The notes below the pieces were generated by a model. It saw nothing but the letters and a program-made list of their open reading frames with translations. It was not told where the DNA came from and ran no database searches. A stretch of 64,000 nt of DNA, taken from positions 1 through 64,000 of the forward strand of contig JAOALB010000022.1 of the NCBI GenBank assembly GCA_025331125.1, given 5' to 3'. Positions within the stretch are counted from its first letter, which is position 1. Each line of letters opens with the position of its first letter. Both the position numbers and the translations under genes were made by a program. Shown here piece by piece: positions 12,989 through 25,859 of the stretch. This stretch comes from Mycogone perniciosa. Its lineage: Eukaryota; Ascomycota; Sordariomycetes; Hypocreales; Hypocreaceae.

Positions 12989-15184
12989 CTAGACCAGTGG
13001 GGTATTTTCTTCCTTCACTCTTGATGTTCGCTTACCCCTGAGGAGGCTCACGAGGTAGATCTCATGTGTGATAATGTTCTGGCTGTTGCTATCGTCCGAA
13101 CTGGAGTTTTGATCGCCGAGTTGGACGTTGCCGAGGAAGAGGGTGCAGATCCAGGCCTGGGTGATGATCTGTTAGCATTCTTGTAGGGCACAACAGGGGG
13201 ATACCAGGGATTTCTTACCAGTACCATGAAGGGAATGATTGCTACGAATGCCCACACAACGCCCATCTGTGTCCCAAGTCAGCTTTTCGTTCTCGTTGTA
13301 ACGAAGCCCTCGAGTTTGCCTACCTTGGCATCATGAATAGCCTGCGCCCTCGTAGCCTCAGGCTGCTTATGAATGGTAGAGAAGTCACTGTCGCTCGAAC
13401 TAAGTCCCGAGGTGTTGTTGAAAACAGTCGACATGATGGTCAATCCAATCGTCCCGCCGAACGGAACCGCCACGGCCATGAGCCCTATCACAGCTGCTCG
13501 GTGTTGCTTAAAGATGCCGATGCCGTGTAGCGGCGCAACCATGAATCTGAGGCCCATGCCGGCGCCGACTAGGGCCATCATGCCGAAGATGGTGGCTGAG
13601 TTCTCTGTGTAAAGAGCCCAGGCTAGAACGATAATGCCTACTCCCTCGATGATGGCCCCGAGGAGGAGGGGTGGGAATGTCATCCGGGGCCATTTGTTGC
13701 ACATGAAAGCGCAGATGTAGACACCGACTGTATGTAGATTAGATTGGACTGTTATATGCCCTGTGACTGTTTTCACCTACTTGCAATACCGGGGGTGAAG
13801 TACAAGAGCTGTAAACCCGCCTTGTCTGAGTTGTAATTCTGCGTCAAGGTTAGTATCATGTTATACCAAAAACGCTACACCTGGCAAGGTCATACCTTCA
13901 CGGCAATGAAGTAAATGTTGCAAAAGTAAAGCACCTGGTATAAGGTTAATAAGCCACCGCTTTCAAGTGCAAGCTTCTAATCAGGGGCTGCTTACGGCAT
14001 ATGTGCTCATGCCAGTAGCACACTCGGTATAAAAAATGAGACCGATGTCACGGTTCGTAAGCAGAGACCATGGAATCATGGCTCGCTGCCACGGCCACTT
14101 GCGTGACAGGATCCTCCCAGGAGCAAGCTGGCGTTCCCAGACGAAGAAGCAGCCAGCCAACAGACACCCAAGGATCAGGGAGACGAGAACTGGTGCAGAA
14201 GCCCACGGATACGCCACGCCGCCCCAAGTGAGGCCCAATATAATGAGTCCGAAGCCGAACAAAAAGAGAGCCTGGCCACCGAAATCAACGGCCCTGAGCC
14301 GTGCAGTGAGCTTGGTTCGACGACCTGTCCTGGTTGTCTCGTCAAGCTCGGGAATGGGCTGGGGCCCGAGGAGTTCCTTTCGGAGGAAGAAGAAGGTGAT
14401 GATGAGGGCCAAGGCTGCGATGGGGAGGTTGATACCGAAACACCATCTCCAGTTGGCTCTTGTGAGATAGCCTGGGGGGAAATCAGTTAGACACCCCTCT
14501 ATGTTGAATTGTTGTTATTATTACCTCCAATAACTGGACCAAGAGCGTACGAAACACCTCCAACGAAAGCAAAAATAGCCCAATTCTTCGCACTCTCTTG
14601 GAGTGATACTCGGTCGGCCAGGATAGTTCGGACAACAACATTGAGGCCCGCAGCAGCAAGGCCTTGAAAGCCTCGGCCCAGGAGGAGCATTGGAAACGCT
14701 GTGGTGGGAGATCCGGTACACAGAGCACTGCCGAGGAGCATGAGGGCAATGGAGCTGGTTAGAGCAGCATAGCGACCAAAGATGTCGGCCATCTGTGCCC
14801 AGAAGGGAATGAAGGCTGCGGAGGTAAGGTTGAAGGCAGAGATGATCCAGTTTTGCTGTGAGATTTTGGAAAAGTCACTGGCGATCCATGGCAAAGCGCT
14901 TGCGATGCTGTATAGGAAACAATAGTTAGATATGATCGTTATTTTTCTACAAGATGTAGGAGACGAGCGAGGATGACTTGCATTGTGGCATCAAGGGCTT
15001 GGAGGGCATATGGCAAGGCGAGGCAGAGAATGACCCGCCAGCGATATCGTCTTGTTGCGCTTTTCTCGGCCTTGCATTCTGCACAGGGTGTGGGAAGGGG
15101 TGTATCTCGATGAGGACATTGTGAATAGGTCTTGTGCTTGTCGGACGAAGACGACTTGAGCTTATCAAAAATACTGAAAATCAT
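12989..15184 (-). CDS. MFS drug/toxin-type transporter, DHA2-like
   Basis: Eight exons on the minus strand: 15184-14982, 14907-14525, 14471-13996, 13934-13896, 13838-13781, 13727-13324, 13266-13219 and 13168-12989. They encode 596 aa, the size of 14-helix DHA2 proteins. Family blocks are LDATIIASALPWIASDF in helix 1, the motif-A loop AQMADIFGRYAAL, and the antiporter motif-C segment GVSYALGPVIGGYLT. The N-terminus is cytoplasmic with a Cys-rich stretch (CPHRDTPLPTPCAEC). Substrate unknown; related proteins export drugs, toxins or siderophores. Intron 1 starts with GC rather than GT: only GCAAGT at 14981 restores helix 1, and the total then divides by three. There is no biosynthetic neighbour, so a metabolite-export role is unproven. 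Confidence 0.88.
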
Positions 15185-18100
15185 GGCTGTCAGGCAGGCA
15201 GCGATCTATGTCGCAGTGGATTTTGAAGTTGATATTGCCAACAGCTCTGCCGGACAGTCTGGCTCTTAAATATCTACGTTAGGCTGCGCAGCCATTATGA
15301 CGCCTACATGTTGTTCATTTCACATCGGATCGCATACCGAATACAGAAAAAGAATGGTCTCGAGATTCAGCCTCGATCAAGGAGATCAGGGACCGAGCCT
15401 GGAAGCCGCGTGCGCTCAGTGGTCATTGTATATAGCAGCTCGAATGGGTTTCCGACAAAGGGCTGCTTGGCACGAAGATCGCCTTCAACACAAGATTTAA
15501 TCTTGGCGATGATCTGTACGAGGAATACGAGGCAGCAAATCCCCCCTTGCGATAGGGCTGTGGAAGTAGCTGGAGAGATGGGGTTGGACAAGGATTGGGG
15601 GTTGAGCCTACTCGTGGATTTTTCGAATCAGTTTCCAAAAGGGGAAATGCGGTCTTGGACAGCCACAACTTGATGTTCTCCGTTTCCCGGTATTGAGCAT
15701 ATATAATGGGAACAAAACCCTCAATAATGCAAAAAAATAAAAAATCAGAGAGGCCGTGGCATCTCATACAAGGCTAATGAAGCTTCATCGGCCAGTGAGT
15801 CATTGTTGGTTACCTACGTATGAAGTTCCTGACATCATAACTGTTGCGAGGACTCAGAAGCACCTTATCCTCTGGGGGGAAAGCATTCCTCTTTATCTCT
15901 CTAGATTTCATGAAACTAGACTTCAATCACAGAAGACAAGGATTTGGGAGGAAACCCATTATGAATTATTTTTCGCTTTGCGTCATTCGTATTTTGCCGT
16001 TGGTTCAGAGTGTCTACGCTCATCATCGGGTCTGAGACCCGCATCTCTCCGGTGTTTTCAGTCACATACTAGCACCACATGCTTCGTACTCCGTAGAATG
16101 CCCAAAAATAAGGTACAAGAGGCCGATAGACCTGCCGGGAATCGCGGGTCGGCCAGAGGAACCCGGAGCGGCGGCAACTTTGTCTACTCATAGTACCCGG
16201 GCCGTAAATATATAGACCGGGTTTGATTGGGCCCTCCGGAGGTGGGTTTGCCGACTTGTGCGGGGGCATCCAAGACAGCCGGTGCAACGTGTGAAAGGCG
16301 CAGGCCGTCAAGATCATTCCTGTGGGGGTTGCATAATGGGGTACATTGAACAAACTGTTGTATGTATGTAGGGACATGGCGAGTTTATGCTCCATCTATA
16401 CAAGAAAATTACGAGCAATATTACATACTCTATAGTGGTGCTATCTGCATAATATGTCGTGATTGTCCGTTGGCCCGAAGCCGCGGGCCGCCTGTGACCC
16501 GCCCCTGACCAGCCGGCGGTTTCAATAGAAGCCATACTACAAAGTATGAAGTACAAAGTATAAGGTAATACTAGTTGCATATGATGATGCCAAATACATA
16601 ACTAGGAGCTAGAGTGAATTATCGTATATGCCGAGACATAAAAAACCAGTCCTCCTGAACCACAACCGCAGATTTCCTCGGTTCTGACTCGGGGTACGTA
16701 CTATCTATACCTGATGTCTGTGAGAGTGGTAATACTCAGTACTTCGTACTTCGTACGGAGTACTAGAGGCTGAGTAATAATACAGTGGGTATTAGTGACA
16801 CTGCAGACTCAAAGACGTCAGATCCTCCCGTCCGAACGGAGGCTTTATCAATATTAGCCGGGGCACTCTTTGGACGCCTTGGGAATTTTGTCCATTGTAT
16901 TGCCACTGAGTAATAGCACTGACGCACTCGTATTTTTTGGCGTAACAGCATATGGAAATTGGCCTCGAGCTGCGCAGGCGGTTGTTACAGCGCAGCACAC
17001 CCCAAACCCCAGTGTAACTACGAAGTACATAGGCGCTTTATGGTGATGTCTATTCTCATGGATTGGTCTGTTGAAGGCAAGTCCTTGGAGGGAAAGCGCA
17101 ATCCATCCATGTGCCTGTGCCTGGATGACTGAGTCAGCAACCCTGGACCAGGAAATCATGACCTGTCTAATTCCTCGCTGCCAAAACTCCATCTTAAATT
17201 ATCACGAATATTTCAAATCGCACACAAGCCACTGGCTCCGGTGCGCCATCGAACGAATCCACCATTTTCTGACGACGCAACGATACACTCCACGCACATC
17301 AAATCCCTCTTCAAGGCCTTCCGTCGTAACCCTCTCCCGAACATCCCCTCGTCCGAAAGCCACCACTCCGGCTGGTTTAGGCCCACTCGGAGGTGACACC
17401 AGATCGAGCCACATCCTATTGGCTCTCCGACCCTCTGGCGCCTGCAGCCGAGCACACGTTGCTTGGTCTCCTCCGTCATTTTCCCATTCTGAGCACATGT
17501 GAGCATTCGCCGCCCTCCGTTCACCTAACTGCTCGTTTCGAGTTCGTGTCAGAAGGGCACGTAGTACATAGCCAGTGAGGCACATGCGAACCGATTCAGC
17601 CGTCCGAGTTCGCCTACTCTTTGCATTTTGGTTATCCTACGCCAACGCCTACACCATCGCTATCACCATCGCCGTGCATCTTGTATTCGGCTCATTTTCA
17701 TGATCGCGCCCTTTCGGTGAGTCTCAGTTCAGTTGTCAACCTTGTCATCCGTTTTCTCCTCCATCTCCATTTCACCTGTCCTTGTCTTGAGCACTCACGC
17801 GAGCATCCTGGGGCTGAGATATGAGATACTGACCATGATGTCTCTCTCCATCTCTTTATGTGGGTATCGTCTAACTCGGCCGGACTGGCGGAGCATTCCT
17901 TCTCTCCATCTCCCATCCCCTGGCCCTGGCATCTTCTCACGGCATTCCTCCAAGGTGACCCACCTATCAACATACAGTTCCTGTTGGACCCTGCTGTGCT
18001 CCTCTTTATACATGATGGCACCGGTTGCATGCGGGGCTCCACCACACCTCCCCCGGTTTCGATCCGTGTCAAGCCTCTTGCTTATAGCATGCATCTACTC

Positions 18101-18384
18101 CGTATCTACCTAGTATATATCACTTGGTCCTTGGCCCTATCCTCCACAAGCCCCCTTCTCCTCGTTTTTCTCCTTCTCTTTCCTCAGGCATCTTTCCGAC
18201 CATACATTATATATATATATATATCCCCCTCCAATATGAGCCTTACAGCTGTGGCATATCAAGTGTAATGCCAGCCTACTGTCATCACGACTGTCATTAC
18301 TTCTACCGCACCGCTCTTCGCGGCCTTTCTATCAGCACCAGCATCTCGCCCCTGTACCTCTGAAGGATTTTAACTGCTGACGCC
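15185..18384. other. Gene-poor region, 3.2 kb
   Basis: No gene I can support. Short open frames occur but none shows a family motif or splice-consistent extension. It contains palindrome copies near 16087 and 16740-16763, plus one near 18096. A (TA)n run lies at about 18208-18224. The last 700 nt are strongly pyrimidine-rich and are probably the promoter and 5' leader of the carnitine acetyltransferase gene. An exon of an unrecognised gene or a non-coding RNA could be hidden here. Confidence 0.45.
16740..16763. repeat. TACTTCGTA/TACGGAGTA compound repeat
   Basis: Two TACTTCGTA units run directly into TACGGAGTA. Another compound member of the dispersed palindrome family, in gene-free DNA. Confidence 0.8.
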
Positions 18385-21053
18385 ATGACGGCTTCAGTTC
18401 GCCTCTTTTCTCCCCCAAAGTCCATAGCCGAAAGGCTTTCTGAACCTTTGTCATTCTTCACCACGCCTCGTACCCTCCCTGAAATCCCTGCGCCACCCAA
18501 GACGGTACAACCCCCAAAACTGTCATCGGCATACACAAGAGTTCCCATGGCGACGTACAACGACGTGAAAACGGAGGGTGGCATCACCTTCGCCGCCCAA
18601 GACAAACTACCAAAGCTTCCCATTCCTGAACTCTCCAGCACCTGTCAAAAGTATCTTGAAACTTTGAAACCTCTTCAATCACCCCGGGAGCATGCAGAGA
18701 CGCAGCATGCAGTGGCGGAATTTCTAAGGGAGGAGGGCCCGGATCTGCAAGAGAAGCTAAGGAGATATGCCCAGGGGAAGACGAGCTACATTGAGCAATT
18801 CTGTATGTTTCAACAACACCCTAACGAGACCTGCCTTCACACTTGAACTGAACTGACTGTTTCCAAGGGTACGATTCATATCTCAACTTTGACAATCCTG
18901 TAGTACTCAACCTCAACCCATTCTTCCTTCTGGAGGACGACCCGACACCAGCACGAAACAACCAGGTAACTCGTGCAGCATCTCTGGTCGTATCTGCTTT
19001 GGAATTCATCAGAGCGGTACGAAAAGAAGAGCTACCGCCTGACCAATTTAAAGGCAATGCTCTATGCATGTACCAGTTCTCCCGCCTCTTTGGTACCGCC
19101 AGAGTGCCAACTGAGGCCGGATGCCAGATTGAGCAGGATCCCGAGTCGAAGCATATCATTGTCATGTGCCATGGGCAAATCTATTGGTTCGATGTTCTCG
19201 ACGACAACTCGGATGTAATTATGACCGAAAAGGATATTGCACTCAATCTCCAGACCATCATTGACGACGCAGTTGAGACTCCTATCCAGGATGCCGCAAA
19301 GGGTGCGTTAGGTGTATTGAGCACGGAGAATCGCAAGGTATGGTCGGGTTTGAGAGATATCTTGACCCGTGAGCCAGGGTCAAATAACGCCGACTCGCTG
19401 AACATTGTCGATTCGGCTCTCTTTGTTCTATGTCTGGACTACACGGAACCAACCAATGTCGCGGACCTCTGTCAGAATATGCTCTGCGGAACTAGTGAGG
19501 TCAAGAACGGTGTCCAGATTGGCACCTGCACAAACCGATGGTACGACAAGCTCCAAATCATTGTCTGCAAAAACGGAAGCGCTGGAATCAACTTTGAGCA
19601 TACGGGTGTCGATGGCCACACGGTTTTGCGGTTCGCCAGTGATGTGTACACGGACACGATCCTTCGATTTGCTCGCACTATCAACGGCCAAGCCCCAACT
19701 CTCTGGACTTCTACCAGCCCGGATCCATCTAAGCGAGACCTTGAGAGCTTTGGGGATGTAAACACCACTCCACGGAAGCTTGGGTGGGACATGATTCCGG
19801 AGTTGAGCATCGCTGTGCGGTTTGCTGAAACTAGGCTGGCAGATCTCATTGAGCAAAATGAGTTCCAGTGCCTCGACTTTTCTACTTACGGCAAAAACTT
19901 CATTACATCCATGGGATTCTCTCCTGATGCTTTTGTGCAGATGGCGTTCCAGGCAGCTTACTATGGCTTGTACGGACGGGTTGAGTGCACATATGAGCCT
20001 GCTATGACAAAATTCTACTTACATGGCCGCACGGAGGCTATCCGGCCCGTATCGCAAGAGTCAGTTGAGTTCGTCCAAACCTTTTGGGGTGACAACCCTG
20101 TCGAGCAGAAGATTGAGTCGCTCAAGCGCGCATGCCAGAAACATGTCAACAATACGAGGGAGTGTTCCAAGGCACAAGGTTGCGACAGGCATCTCTACGC
20201 ACTACTCAGCGTGTGGCAGAAGTACGTGGATGACGAAATTGATAGCGGTATGAGCAGCCCAGCTATGTCGTCGCCACCCGGAAGCCCAAGGAGCTCAGCG
20301 CTATCGGTGGATGGCGTGGAGGTGAAGCCCACGAGGGAGCGCGGTGATAGCACAAACTCGAGATCGAGGGACCACCCCCCTCTACCGCTCATCTTTGCGG
20401 ATTCGGGGTGGGATAAGCTGAACACGACGATCCTATCAACATCCAACTGTGGCAACCCCTCCCTTCGACACTTTGGATTTGGTCCAACGTCAGGTGATGG
20501 CTTCGGCATCGGTTACATCATCAAGGACGACGGCATTTCGATTTGTGTGTCGAGCAAGCACCGCCAGACGAAGCGTTTCGTCGACACGCTCGAGAGCTAC
20601 TTACTAGAGGTTCGGCGCATCCTACGCCTCACAAAGAGCAAGGTGCCTGGCTCTAAGGGCAGCCGGGCGCGCGAGGCGGAGCTGATACGGCCCAAGCCAT
20701 CGAGTCGACTTAAATCCCGGGGCCGACTCATCACGGGCACGGAGGTGATCAAACCCGGAGCGGGGCGTTTGAGTATCGGACCCGTATCGCCAACGGAGGC
20801 AAGCCTGAGTGCTAGCGACGATGACGAGCTAGGTGGATGTAAGTTTTCCCCCCTTGATACACTTGATTTTAGGAACAGCATGGCTAAATGAAATTGCACA
20901 GATGGCTTTTTTGACGCGGGAATGTTGCTTCAGGCGCTCAAAGCTCGTGACCACCCGGTGGATGATGCAGGAGAGACAAAGGCGTCGGAGCGAGCTGCTG
21001 TGCAGGCTCGGCGGAGAGACGTGGGAAAGAAGTTGCGGTTGGTTACAGAGTAA
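18385..21053 (+). CDS. YAT2: Carnitine O-acetyltransferase, Yat2-like
   Basis: Transfers acetyl groups between CoA and carnitine, moving acetyl units from the cytosol or peroxisome toward mitochondria during growth on acetate, ethanol or fatty acids. Exons 18385-18802, 18868-20838 and 20902-21053 give 846 aa. The choline/carnitine acyltransferase fold is shown by PELSSTCQKYLETLKPL near the start. GHGQIYW-type text (here CHGQIYWFDV) follows, then the catalytic His in NFEHTGVDG (about residue 384) and the STSNCG segment of the carnitine site. No mitochondrial presequence or AKL-type peroxisomal signal is visible, which fits the cytosolic Yat2 branch. The length above the roughly 600 aa of mitochondrial Cat2 comes from a Ser-rich insertion near residues 550-600 and a basic, then acidic, C-terminal extension. 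Start context GACGCCATGAC is good. Confidence 0.9.
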
Positions 21054-22780
21054 CGGTGTGAATGGGTTGTCATGGTATCATTGTTTCACCTGTCGTTGGT
21101 CGTGAGACTTGGACTTGGATCTTTTGTGTCTGTTTGGGTAACATAGCGTCGGTTGTATGAAGATTCATGTGGCATGTGCAATGTCTTGTTCACAAAGTTC
21201 AGCTACAAGATGTTGGGCATACTAGTGTTCTGGTTGGCGTCGGGCCATTGCAGCAGAAACGACACCGCTCCCAGTTCCAGAGACGTGGCGATGCCCTTGT
21301 ACCAGTAGGTAGTAGTACGGAGCGGAGTACTTCGTACGAGGCGCGGTTATGATAGGAATGTTAGGTTAGGCCACGAAGCTTTCCAGCGAAAGGCAGGGGT
21401 GGGTTTTGGCTGAATTCTAAGACGAAGCGCTTCCACAGTGATCCATTGATTTCAAAGCGATAACTTGATCGGACTGAGAGACTCGGACCCAAGGAGTCGG
21501 AAAACAGAGGCCCAATCCCATTACAGTGGAGTTTGACGACCAAGTGTCGCCGTGGTTACACAGAGTGTAACTACGGAGTATACGGACTTGCATTGGTTGG
21601 GCAACAAAGAATAAGGCGCATCTCATATCTCCCAATGATCTGTAGCATCATATCTCAGTGGAGGTGGGGAAAAAAAGGGAGGTGGGGCACAAGTTTTTTT
21701 TCGTTTGTCTTCTTTTCCAAGGTGGGATATGATATTTTTGTTTAGTCTTTGCGATGCTGCCCACTGCCCCGCCTGTTGCCTCGCCACCCAAAGAGATGAG
21801 ATGAAAGAAAGAGAATAGTAATAGTAGTACTAGTCATTGGTGCATGATGATATAGATGCATAACAAGATGAGGTATCGTGTACATGGAATGAGGCAACTC
21901 TACATTTTGGAGGGCAGAGTAGGACAGGTACTTCGTATATGTTAGATTTCTGTGTTACAGCACCGAAAGGGGCCATACCATAATAACTATGCAATGAAAG
22001 AAAAAGAGCGTTTTGCGTCAACGATGACGATGGAGGGGTAAAGAAAATTCCAGGGTTAATCGATCAGATTCCGCCCAGCAGCCCTGCAAAGACAGCCATA
22101 AGGGTGTACTACTGGTACCTCTCCCCTAGGGTCCCTGAGAAGGAGGGGTTTTCTTTCAGTGCACGGAGCAGGAGGCAAGTTGGCCATGGTGGGGCAGAGA
22201 GGTATCGGTGACCCCAAGTGCAGATACATTTAGTGAGAATAAAAAGGTATTAGATACCTCAACACTGCCCCGCGATAGAAATTTTAGGAGCTGGAGGGGG
22301 GCCAGAATGACATCAAAGCCCGCGATAGAAGGAGGGGAAAGTAGAGATTCAAGGCCAAAGGCACACCGGATGCAGAGGAATTGGGTGGACAGGAGTGGAA
22401 AGAAAGCACAAAGCACAGGGACGAAAACACATGCCCAGGAGCGTCGGGCACTTACCAACTGTTTCCAGCGCCTTCACCGCATCCTTCCAGGGCCTTGCAG
22501 CGCCTTCGGGTGCCTGCCAGACGCTTCTCTGCGCCCCTGCAAAATTGTTGGTGTGGGCACCTTGGAATAGTGTAGAACCACATCGAAGCCTCCCACCGAC
22601 CTTTATTTAGATCCCCTTTGGCGGCACCCGGACAACTCCATCTTTTCCCTTTTTCCCAAATCATACTCCCACGCTCACAATTCCCACACATCCTCTCTCC
22701 AAACGCGCCTCGTCTTTTCCCTTTTTTCCTTTTCTTCCCGTTTTTTTTTGAGAGTTTTCTAGACAAATCACACACTCACA
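21054..22780. other. Intergenic region and HSP70 promoter
   Basis: 1.7 kb without a recognised gene. Palindrome-family copies are near 21315-21335 (compound), 21572 and 21930. The right half is the promoter and 5' leader of the HSP70 gene; the 150 nt before the ATG are CT-rich. Confidence 0.5.
22123..22617 (+). promoter_or_regulatory. STRE-like sites upstream of HSP70
   Basis: Five copies of the stress-response pentamer CCCCT/AGGGG lie at 22123-22127, 22144-22148, 22333-22337, 22534-22538 and 22613-22617. In other fungi such sites bind Msn2/Seb1-type factors. A TATTTAG sequence at 22604-22610, about 175 nt before the start codon, could serve as a TATA-like element. I could not find a clean three-unit heat-shock element; TTCC and CTTC units near 22465-22480 are spaced like a partial gap-type element. 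The pentamer is short, so chance occurrences are expected. Confidence 0.35.
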
Positions 22781-24751
22781 ATGGCAAGCAAGACGGGTCC
22801 CGCCGTCGGTATCGACTTGGGTACCACGTACTCTTGCGTGGGTATCTTCCGTGAGGATCGATGCGACATCATCGCCAACGACCAGGGTAACCGAACCACT
22901 CCCTCGTTCGTTGCCTTCACCGACACCGAGCGTCTGATTGGTGATGCCGCCAAGAACCAGGTCGCCATGAACCCCCAGAACACCGTCTTCGACGCCAAGC
23001 GGTTGATTGGCCGCAAGTTCAGCGATGCTGAGGTCCAGGCCGACATGAAGCACTTCCCCTTCAAGATCATCGACAAGGCCTCCAAGCCCGTCATCGAGGT
23101 TGAGTTCAAGGGCGAGACGAAGAACTTCACCCCCGAGGAGATCTCCTCCATGGTCCTGACCAAGATGCGAGAGACTGCTGAGGCCTACCTCGGTGGCCCC
23201 GTTAACAACGCTGTGGTCACTGTTCCCGCCTACTTCAACGACAGCCAGCGTCAGGCCACCAAAGACGCCGGTCTCATTGCCGGTCTCAACGTCCTCCGAA
23301 TCATCAACGAGCCCACCGCCGCCGCCATTGCCTACGGTCTCGACAAGAAGGTCGAGGGTGAGCGCAACGTCCTCATCTTCGATCTGGGTGGTGGTACCTT
23401 TGATGTCTCCCTTCTGACCATTGAGGAGGGTATCTTCGAGGTCAAGTCCACTGCCGGTGATACTCACTTGGGTGGTGAGGACTTCGACAACCGTCTGGTC
23501 AACCACTTCGTCAACGAGTTCAAGCGCAAGCACAAGAAGGACCTCTCCACCAACGCCCGTGCCCTGCGTCGTCTTCGCACTGCTTGCGAGCGTGCCAAGC
23601 GAACCCTCTCTTCCTCTGCCCAGACCTCCATTGAGATTGACTCTCTGTTCGAGGGCATTGACTTCTACACCTCCATCACCCGTGCCCGTTTCGAGGAGCT
23701 GTGCCAGGATCTTTTCCGATCCACCATCCAGCCCGTCGACCGTGTCCTGGCTGATGCCAAGATCGACAAGGCCCAGGTCCACGAGATCGTCCTCGTCGGT
23801 GGTTCCACCCGTATCCCCCGTATCCAGAAGCTTATCACCGACTACTTCAACGGCAAGGAGCCCAACAAGTCCATCAACCCCGATGAGGCCGTTGCCTACG
23901 GCGCTGCCGTCCAGGCTGCTATCCTGTCTGGTGACACCTCCTCCAAGTCCACCAGCGAGATCCTGCTTCTCGACGTCGCCCCTCTATCTCTCGGTATCGA
24001 GACTGCTGGTGGTATGATGACCAAGCTCATCCCCCGCAACACCACCATCCCCACCAAGAAGTCCGAGGTCTTCTCCACCTTCTCCGACAACCAGCCTGGT
24101 GTGCTCATCCAGGTCTACGAGGGTGAGCGTCAGCGCACCAAGGACAACAACCTGCTCGGCAAGTTCGAGCTCACTGGCATCCCCCCTGCCCCCCGTGGTG
24201 TTCCCCAGATCGAGGTTACCTTCGACGTCGATGCCAACGGTATCATGAACGTCTCCGCCGTCGAGAAGGGCACTGGCAAGTCCAACAAGATCGTCATCAC
24301 CAACGACAAGGGCCGCCTGTCCAAGGAGGAGATTGAGCGCATGCTTTCTGATGCCGAGAAGTACAAGGAGGAGGACGAGGCCGAGGGCCGCCGTGTCTCT
24401 GCCAAGAACGGCCTTGAGTCTTACGCCTACTCTCTCCGCAACACCCTGACCGACCCCAAGGTCGACGAGAAGATTGAGGCCGGTGACAAGGAGACGCTCA
24501 AGACCGAGATTGACAAGGTCGTCCAGTGGCTCGACGACAACCAGCAGGCTACTCGTGAGGAGTACGAGGAGCACCAGAAGGAGCTCGAGGGCGTTGCCAA
24601 CCCCATCATGATGAAGTTCTACGGAGCCGGTGGTGAGGGTGGCATGCCCGGTGGCATGCCCGGCGCTGGTCCTGGCGGCTTCCCTGGTGCCGGTGCCGGT
24701 GCCGGTCACGCCGGTGGTGACGACGGTCCTACCGTCGAGGAGGTCGACTAA
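22781..24751 (+). CDS. SSA: Cytosolic HSP70 (Ssa type)
   Basis: ATP-dependent chaperone of cytosol and nucleus. Intronless frame of 656 aa. All three HSP70 signatures are present: IDLGTTYS near residue 10, [12 protein letters not shown] near 200 and [14 protein letters not shown] near 335. The protein ends in GPTVEEVD; the terminal EEVD recruits TPR co-chaperones and marks the cytosolic class, not the ER or mitochondrial ones. A Gly/Pro/Met-rich tail precedes it. Codon use is strongly biased to C-ending codons, as in highly expressed fungal genes. That bias also creates long open frames on the opposite strand, which I do not regard as genes. Start codon follows a typical leader (CACAATGGC). 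Confidence 0.98.
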   Translation: MASKTGPAVGIDLGTTYSCVGIFREDRCDIIANDQGNRTTPSFVAFTDTERLIGDAAKNQVAMNPQNTVFDAKRLIGRKFSDAEVQADMKHFPFKIIDKASKPVIEVEFKGETKNFTPEEISSMVLTKMRETAEAYLGGPVNNAVVTVPAYFNDSQRQATKDAGLIAGLNVLRIINEPTAAAIAYGLDKKVEGERNVLIFDLGGGTFDVSLLTIEEGIFEVKSTAGDTHLGGEDFDNRLVNHFVNEFKRKHKKDLSTNARALRRLRTACERAKRTLSSSAQTSIEIDSLFEGIDFYTSITRARFEELCQDLFRSTIQPVDRVLADAKIDKAQVHEIVLVGGSTRIPRIQKLITDYFNGKEPNKSINPDEAVAYGAAVQAAILSGDTSSKSTSEILLLDVAPLSLGIETAGGMMTKLIPRNTTIPTKKSEVFSTFSDNQPGVLIQVYEGERQRTKDNNLLGKFELTGIPPAPRGVPQIEVTFDVDANGIMNVSAVEKGTGKSNKIVITNDKGRLSKEEIERMLSDAEKYKEEDEAEGRRVSAKNGLESYAYSLRNTLTDPKVDEKIEAGDKETLKTEIDKVVQWLDDNQQATREEYEEHQKELEGVANPIMMKFYGAGGEGGMPGGMPGAGPGGFPGAGAGAGHAGGDDGPTVEEVD

Positions 24752-25172
24752 ATTTAACAACACTTTGATACCCCGGCCATCAGCCTTGACTTCCAGATTG
24801 GTAATGCGTCTACAATGTGGAGGCTTTTCAAGGGGATCAAGGGATGATGCTATGATTAGATTTTGCGCTTGCTTGTACCTAGCATTTCACGGTCATGAAT
24901 AAGGGGAAAAAGGCTTGGGCGGTTTGCCCTGGATGTATTTTAATGAGTTTAAGGGAATCAAATTCAATGGAATAGAATAACCCACTTGTCTGGAGTATCT
25001 ACTGTGATTATAAAACCTTTGGTCCTGTCTAATTAAATATGTGGACTTTGAAGTCTACACATCGGAGATAGATAGTAGTAAACCAAACACATTAGAAGAG
25101 GGAGTATTGGTCATTATTTATACGTTTCTGTTATACATGTTTTTCACAGCACATTGAATTCTCTAATTTTCG
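24752..25172. other. Convergent 3' intergenic
   Basis: Roughly 420 nt of AT-richer sequence between the HSP70 stop and the DUF3128 gene stop. No gene seen; it must hold both 3' ends. Confidence 0.5.
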
Positions 25173-25859
25173 TCATGACGTCTTGTCAAACCCAAGACCC
25201 TCCCGTATCTTCCTCCGCCTCGCCTCCTCCATGCTCCTCCACTCCTCATCGCTCACACTCGGAATCTCAATGCCCTCAGCAAACGCCGTCCCCAGCGGCA
25301 CCTTTCCCTGTCTCGCCTCCCAGATGTCCTCACTGCTGTGTGCCCCCGGAGCGTAATACTTCTCATACTCCTTCCTTCGGTAGTGTTCCCGTACAGCCTC
25401 CTCTTTGATAGCCCCTGAGTAGCTCTTTGTGCGCATGCAGAACCAGAAGTCGTCCCACAGCGGGGAGCAGGAGCGCATGTTGCCGTGGCGGTAGACGGCG
25501 TTCCATTGGCCGCCGAGGGATGTGCAGGACCAGGCGAGGTCGAAGGCCTGGCGGCAGGACATGTCGGTAGGGAGGAGGGATTCTGTGAGTGGGGAGAGAG
25601 GGGGTGTCGGAGCTGGTTCGGGGGTTTTTAGGGAGGAGAAGAAGGACGATAGAAAGGAGGGAGATGAGGATGAGGATGTGGGAGAAGAGGAGGACGAGGG
25701 TTCAGGTTTGTTGAAGAGTTCCATGAATTTTTGGAGTTCGGGGTCGACGGGGTCGGTTGTAGTGGGCTGGGGTGGTGGTAAGGAGGACGAGGAGAGTGAT
25801 TGTTCTGATGGTTGGGGGGATGGCCTTGGAGGCGAGGAGGATGACCAGAGCCAACCCAT
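25173..25859 (-). CDS. DUF3128 (Emi1-like) CHCH-type protein
   Basis: Single exon, 228 aa. The C-terminal half matches the fungal DUF3128/Emi1 family: Cys residues in SCRQAFDLAWSCTSLGGQW and MRSCSPLWDDFWFCMRTKS form paired C-x9-C-like spacings. The Tyr-rich YRRKEYEKYYAPGAHSSEDIW block follows. The N-terminal 90 residues are Ser/Pro-rich and probably disordered. In yeast, Emi1 is linked to meiotic induction and to mitochondria; twin-Cys proteins often sit in the intermembrane space, but that localisation is inferred. Divergent from YME2, whose product is also mitochondrial, with about 440 nt between the start codons. Confidence 0.8.
   Translation of the reverse strand: MGWLWSSSSPPRPSPQPSEQSLSSSSLPPPQPTTTDPVDPELQKFMELFNKPEPSSSSSPTSSSSSPSFLSSFFSSLKTPEPAPTPPLSPLTESLLPTDMSCRQAFDLAWSCTSLGGQWNAVYRHGNMRSCSPLWDDFWFCMRTKSYSGAIKEEAVREHYRRKEYEKYYAPGAHSSEDIWEARQGKVPLGTAFAEGIEIPSVSDEEWRSMEEARRRKIREGLGFDKTS

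Noticed and set aside
17202..17585. 127-codon minus-strand frame in the gene-poor region
   Set aside because: Overlaps another open frame on the + strand, contains no motif and has an Arg/Cys/Trp-rich composition typical of random frames.
22661..23782. 373-codon open frame antisense to HSP70
   Set aside because: Long antisense frames opposite HSP70 are a known by-product of the strongly biased codon use of this gene. The translated text is rich in Leu, Gly and Val with no family motif.
23984..24763. 259-codon open frame antisense to the 3' half of HSP70
   Set aside because: Same codon-bias artefact; low-complexity Leu/Val/Gly text, no motif, no promoter.
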